Assembly: GCA_003344405.1 (NCBI GenBank) | Contig: NOWV01000149.1 | Location: forward strand, 1 to 64,000 | Reading direction: 5' to 3' | DNA: 64,000 nt | Origin: Trichoplax sp. H2 | Taxonomy: Eukaryota > Placozoa > Uniplacotomia > Trichoplacea | Shown here: piece after piece, positions 61,629-64,000 of the stretch | Position numbering within the stretch: position 1 is the first letter of the stretch | How the letters are laid out: every line of letters starts with the position of its first letter | Notes under the pieces: model-generated | What the model was told of the DNA's origin: nothing | Databases searched by the model: none | Seen by the model: only the letters and a program-made list of their open reading frames with translations | Program-made: the position numbers and the translations under genes

Positions 61629-62681
61629 ATGATGAAAGCTGCACAAGTTGTAGAGGCAGGTGCCCCTCTCCAACTTCAAGAAGTCCCACTGCCTAAAGCC
61701 ACTCATGATGAGGTTGTGATCAAAGTGATTTCTGTAGGCGTTTGCCATAGTGATCTGCACTTATGGGATGGTGGTTACGATCTTGGTGAAAAAGGATTCA
61801 TGAAATTCGTAGAGAGAGGAGGCCATTATCCAGTAACCCCTGGCCATGAAATTGTTGGTAGTGTCCATCAGATGGGTGATGAAGTAGTTGATTTTGCTGT
61901 TGGGGATAATGTTCTTGTATTCCCTTGGATTGGTTGTGGTCAATGCCCGATTTGTCAAGCGGGCGATGACAATGTTTGCGATAAACCGAGATCGATTGGC
62001 ATTTTTTGCAATGGTGGTTATGCTGAATATGTTATTATTCCAAGTTATAAATATCTTGCTAAGATTTCTGGTGTCGATTTCCATGCTGCCACATCGCTTG
62101 CTTGCTCAGGTTTAACTGCCTATAATGCAATCAAGAAAGCGAATGTAAGATCTCCAGAATATTTGGTCATCATAGGTACTGGTGGGCTGGGTCTGATGGG
62201 CATTCAATTGGCGAAAGCAACAACTCAAGCGAAAATCATTTGTGTTGATATCGATGATCAAAAATTAAATATAGCAAAGAATTTAGGCGCTGATTTTATT
62301 GTTAACTCTAGCGATGGCAATGCAGTGCAGAAAATATACTCCATCTGTCCTAAAGGCGTCGATAGTGTAGTCGATTTTGTTAACGCCTCTCCGACGGCAA
62401 AGATAGGATTATCCATACTTAAGAAGCGTGGGAATTTAGTGCTTGTAGGATTATTTGGTGGTTCTATCGAAATCTCTTTAGTGACAATACCACTAAAGAC
62501 CTTAATTATTCAAGGCGCTTACACAGGTACTTATAGGGAAATGGTAGAGTTGCTACAATTGGCCAAAGAGGGGATCATTAATCCAATTATTTCGAAGCAG
62601 TATTCTTTACAAGAGGCTAATACCGCATTAAATGACTTAAAACAGAGGAAGATTGTAGGGCGAGCAGTAATCATCCCATAA
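61629..62681 (+). CDS. zinc-dependent alcohol dehydrogenase, prokaryotic type
   Basis: A 350-residue medium-chain dehydrogenase that oxidises alcohols or reduces aldehydes with NAD(H), in the cytosol. Catalytic zinc ligands are Cys39 (GVCHSD), His73 (GHE) and Cys159. The structural zinc loop has Cys103, 106, 109 and 117. The Rossmann motif GTGGLG is at 183-188, and Asp207 at the end of the second strand points to NAD rather than NADP. Residues such as GYAEYVIIP and KGVD(S)VVD, the length, and the ending AVIIP match bacterial and archaeal enzymes (Sulfolobus-type) more than animal class III ADH. The gene has one exon and host-like AT content. Acquisition from a prokaryote long ago is likely; a contaminant is unlikely given the animal genes in the same sequence. 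The start has two ATGs in a row; either could be used. Confidence 0.95.
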   Translation: MMKAAQVVEAGAPLQLQEVPLPKATHDEVVIKVISVGVCHSDLHLWDGGYDLGEKGFMKFVERGGHYPVTPGHEIVGSVHQMGDEVVDFAVGDNVLVFPWIGCGQCPICQAGDDNVCDKPRSIGIFCNGGYAEYVIIPSYKYLAKISGVDFHAATSLACSGLTAYNAIKKANVRSPEYLVIIGTGGLGLMGIQLAKATTQAKIICVDIDDQKLNIAKNLGADFIVNSSDGNAVQKIYSICPKGVDSVVDFVNASPTAKIGLSILKKRGNLVLVGLFGGSIEISLVTIPLKTLIIQGAYTGTYREMVELLQLAKEGIINPIISKQYSLQEANTALNDLKQRKIVGRAVIIP

Positions 62682-63218
62682 CGCTGTAACAAGTGACTTT
62701 CTTTTACCAATTGGCTATTAATCGTTGATACTTTACTTCGTCTAAAACGTTTAGCAGAGGATGATTCTGGGCTGGATGATAATCATCTTGTACTGTCTGC
62801 ATACGTAGAATTAATGATAGTGTTGCATAATGGAGTTGTCATATTATGCGGTATAAAGTCCATGTTCTCGTATTATCCTCCTCCTCCTTATATTAAGAAT
62901 ATACGTAACTACTCTCTACTGGCGTTAGTAAGGTTGCCATTTAGATACTTCAATTTTCAGTGGATAATGATTTGGGTAGTTGGTAGATGACAAATTTTAA
63001 ACCATTTCCTAAGCTTAACTAGCACAAGCTAGGTGATTCATAAATTCATGATCACTAAATTACGGTACTACAATGCTTGGCTAAGCTACTATTGCTTATT
63101 GTTACCATGTCCTATCGAAGAAATTGAGCCATATTGAAAGCGTTCTTTTACTGACAGACAAGTTTATTATATTGTACATACATATACCCTTAAATCTTGC
63201 AATTGTAATAAATCAAAA
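62682..63218. other. 3' flank of the dehydrogenase gene
   Basis: No coding frame is supported. An aataaa hexamer at about 63207 could serve as a distant polyadenylation signal. Confidence 0.35.
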
Positions 63219-63380
63219 ATGGCAAATACCAGCATGATTATGGCATGGCAGGGATCACAGCAACAGCGAGATTATCCAATAATTATAATCTGTTCATTAT
63301 TTTTATATGTATTATTAGCTATCTTTGTCATTCTTAATTTGATTCGCTATCAATTATTGCATGCAAGAAATTTTATATGA
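63219..63380 (+). CDS. possible 53-residue single-pass membrane protein
   Basis: An ATG in a good context (tcaaaaatgg) opens 53 codons to a TGA. The N-terminus is polar with a glutamine run (GSQQQRDYP), followed by a long hydrophobic helix at about 25-41 and a short basic end (RYQLLHARNFI). This is the layout of a small integral membrane protein with an exposed polar N-terminus. No family was recognised and no introns are needed. AT-rich DNA often gives hydrophobic short frames, so the call is tentative. Confidence 0.35.
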   Translation: MANTSMIMAWQGSQQQRDYPIIIICSLFLYVLLAIFVILNLIRYQLLHARNFI

Positions 63381-64000
63381 TTTCTATTTCCTAATTTGCT
63401 ACCACTAGATGATAGCAAAGCCACAACGCTATTTGTACATCCTTTTTCAATCCTAACAGTACTATGGATTCCATTTGAAGAACGGATTAATGCATACGTT
63501 GGTCTATTGCAGGATAAATTTTTATGTTGAACATATAATCTTGATATTTCTAAATTACTTATATCTGCTACAATAAATAATAATCGAACTCTGATATTAT
63601 TAAGTTAGTTTCTGTGTGATATATATAATTTACGAGATATTTCATGCCATGGACACGTACATGTAGAATCGAGTACAGACTTAAAGGCAGGATAAAAATA
63701 AATGAGTGGCAGTTACGGTAGAAGATGGAAGATTCCTTTATCCTACTCGTATAGTTAAATATTTCCGGTGAACAGTAAATGGATAAGAACTTACCTTTCT
63801 ATAGCTAGAATTAGCTGTAATTAGTTGTAAAATAATACGGTTATACTGTTGATACAACGACAATGCTGCTAAACATCACCAGCGTTTTATTAATTTCTGA
63901 TAGTCTTTCATATTGGTGTAACAGATCTGGCAAAATCATGTCTAATTTGTTGCAGCCAATTAGTTACAGGTAAGCACTGGTAAGATGTAACTATACACAA
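63381..64000. other. AT-rich end of window
   Basis: No gene or repeat was recognised in the last 620 bases. Confidence 0.35.

Noticed and set aside
61629-62681. Bacterial contaminant contig
   Set aside because: The same sequence carries intron-containing animal genes and the local base composition is host-like.
1-64000. tRNA genes
   Set aside because: A few gttcga-like words (for example near 292 and 55545) were examined, but none had a full B box with an acceptor stem and A box at the right distance.

Overview
The window looks like nuclear DNA of an early-branching animal, most likely a placozoan (Trichoplax or Hoilungia). The grounds are an AT-rich background, short GT-AG introns, many single-exon class A GPCRs, and intron-containing animal families (an OATP/SLCO transporter and a ZBBX homologue). 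No tRNA, rRNA, CRISPR array or bacterial operon was seen. The organism is an inference; the gene families are read from the translated exons.

Layout. From 1 to 24 kb four single-exon rhodopsin-like GPCR genes lie on the + strand at nearly even intervals (2946, 8932, 14838, 20499), separated by AT-rich DNA that holds several decayed tandem repeats. From 27.0 to 30.5 kb lies a + strand gene of at least nine exons, homologous to the cilia-associated ZBBX but without a recognisable B-box. From 33 to 39 kb there are a 56-residue signal-peptide/membrane gene on the minus strand, two related two-pass membrane proteins (34787, 38124), and islands of GTACT/AGTAC palindromic repeat upstream of them. 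From 42.1 to 45.9 kb there is a complete six-exon OATP transporter on the minus strand. At 50.4 kb a single-exon gene encodes five ubiquitin-like domains ending in a CaaX prenylation box. From 55.4 to 59.9 kb a 13-exon gene encodes a coiled-coil protein with an overlapping PSAP/PPxY motif and three LIM-like zinc modules. At 61.6 kb a single-exon zinc alcohol dehydrogenase of prokaryotic type is followed by a possible 53-residue membrane protein.

How the genes may work together. The GPCR array is a local gene expansion. The two-pass pair with its shared repeat islands is probably a small duplicated family. The CaaX-anchored multi-ubiquitin-like protein and the PSAPPSY/LIM-like protein could both act in ubiquitin or endosomal membrane sorting, but their closeness alone does not prove a link. 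They are the most unusual proteins here. Splice sites were chosen by hand from reading frame, phase and family match; the summed lengths of the OATP and LIM-like exons are exact multiples of three.
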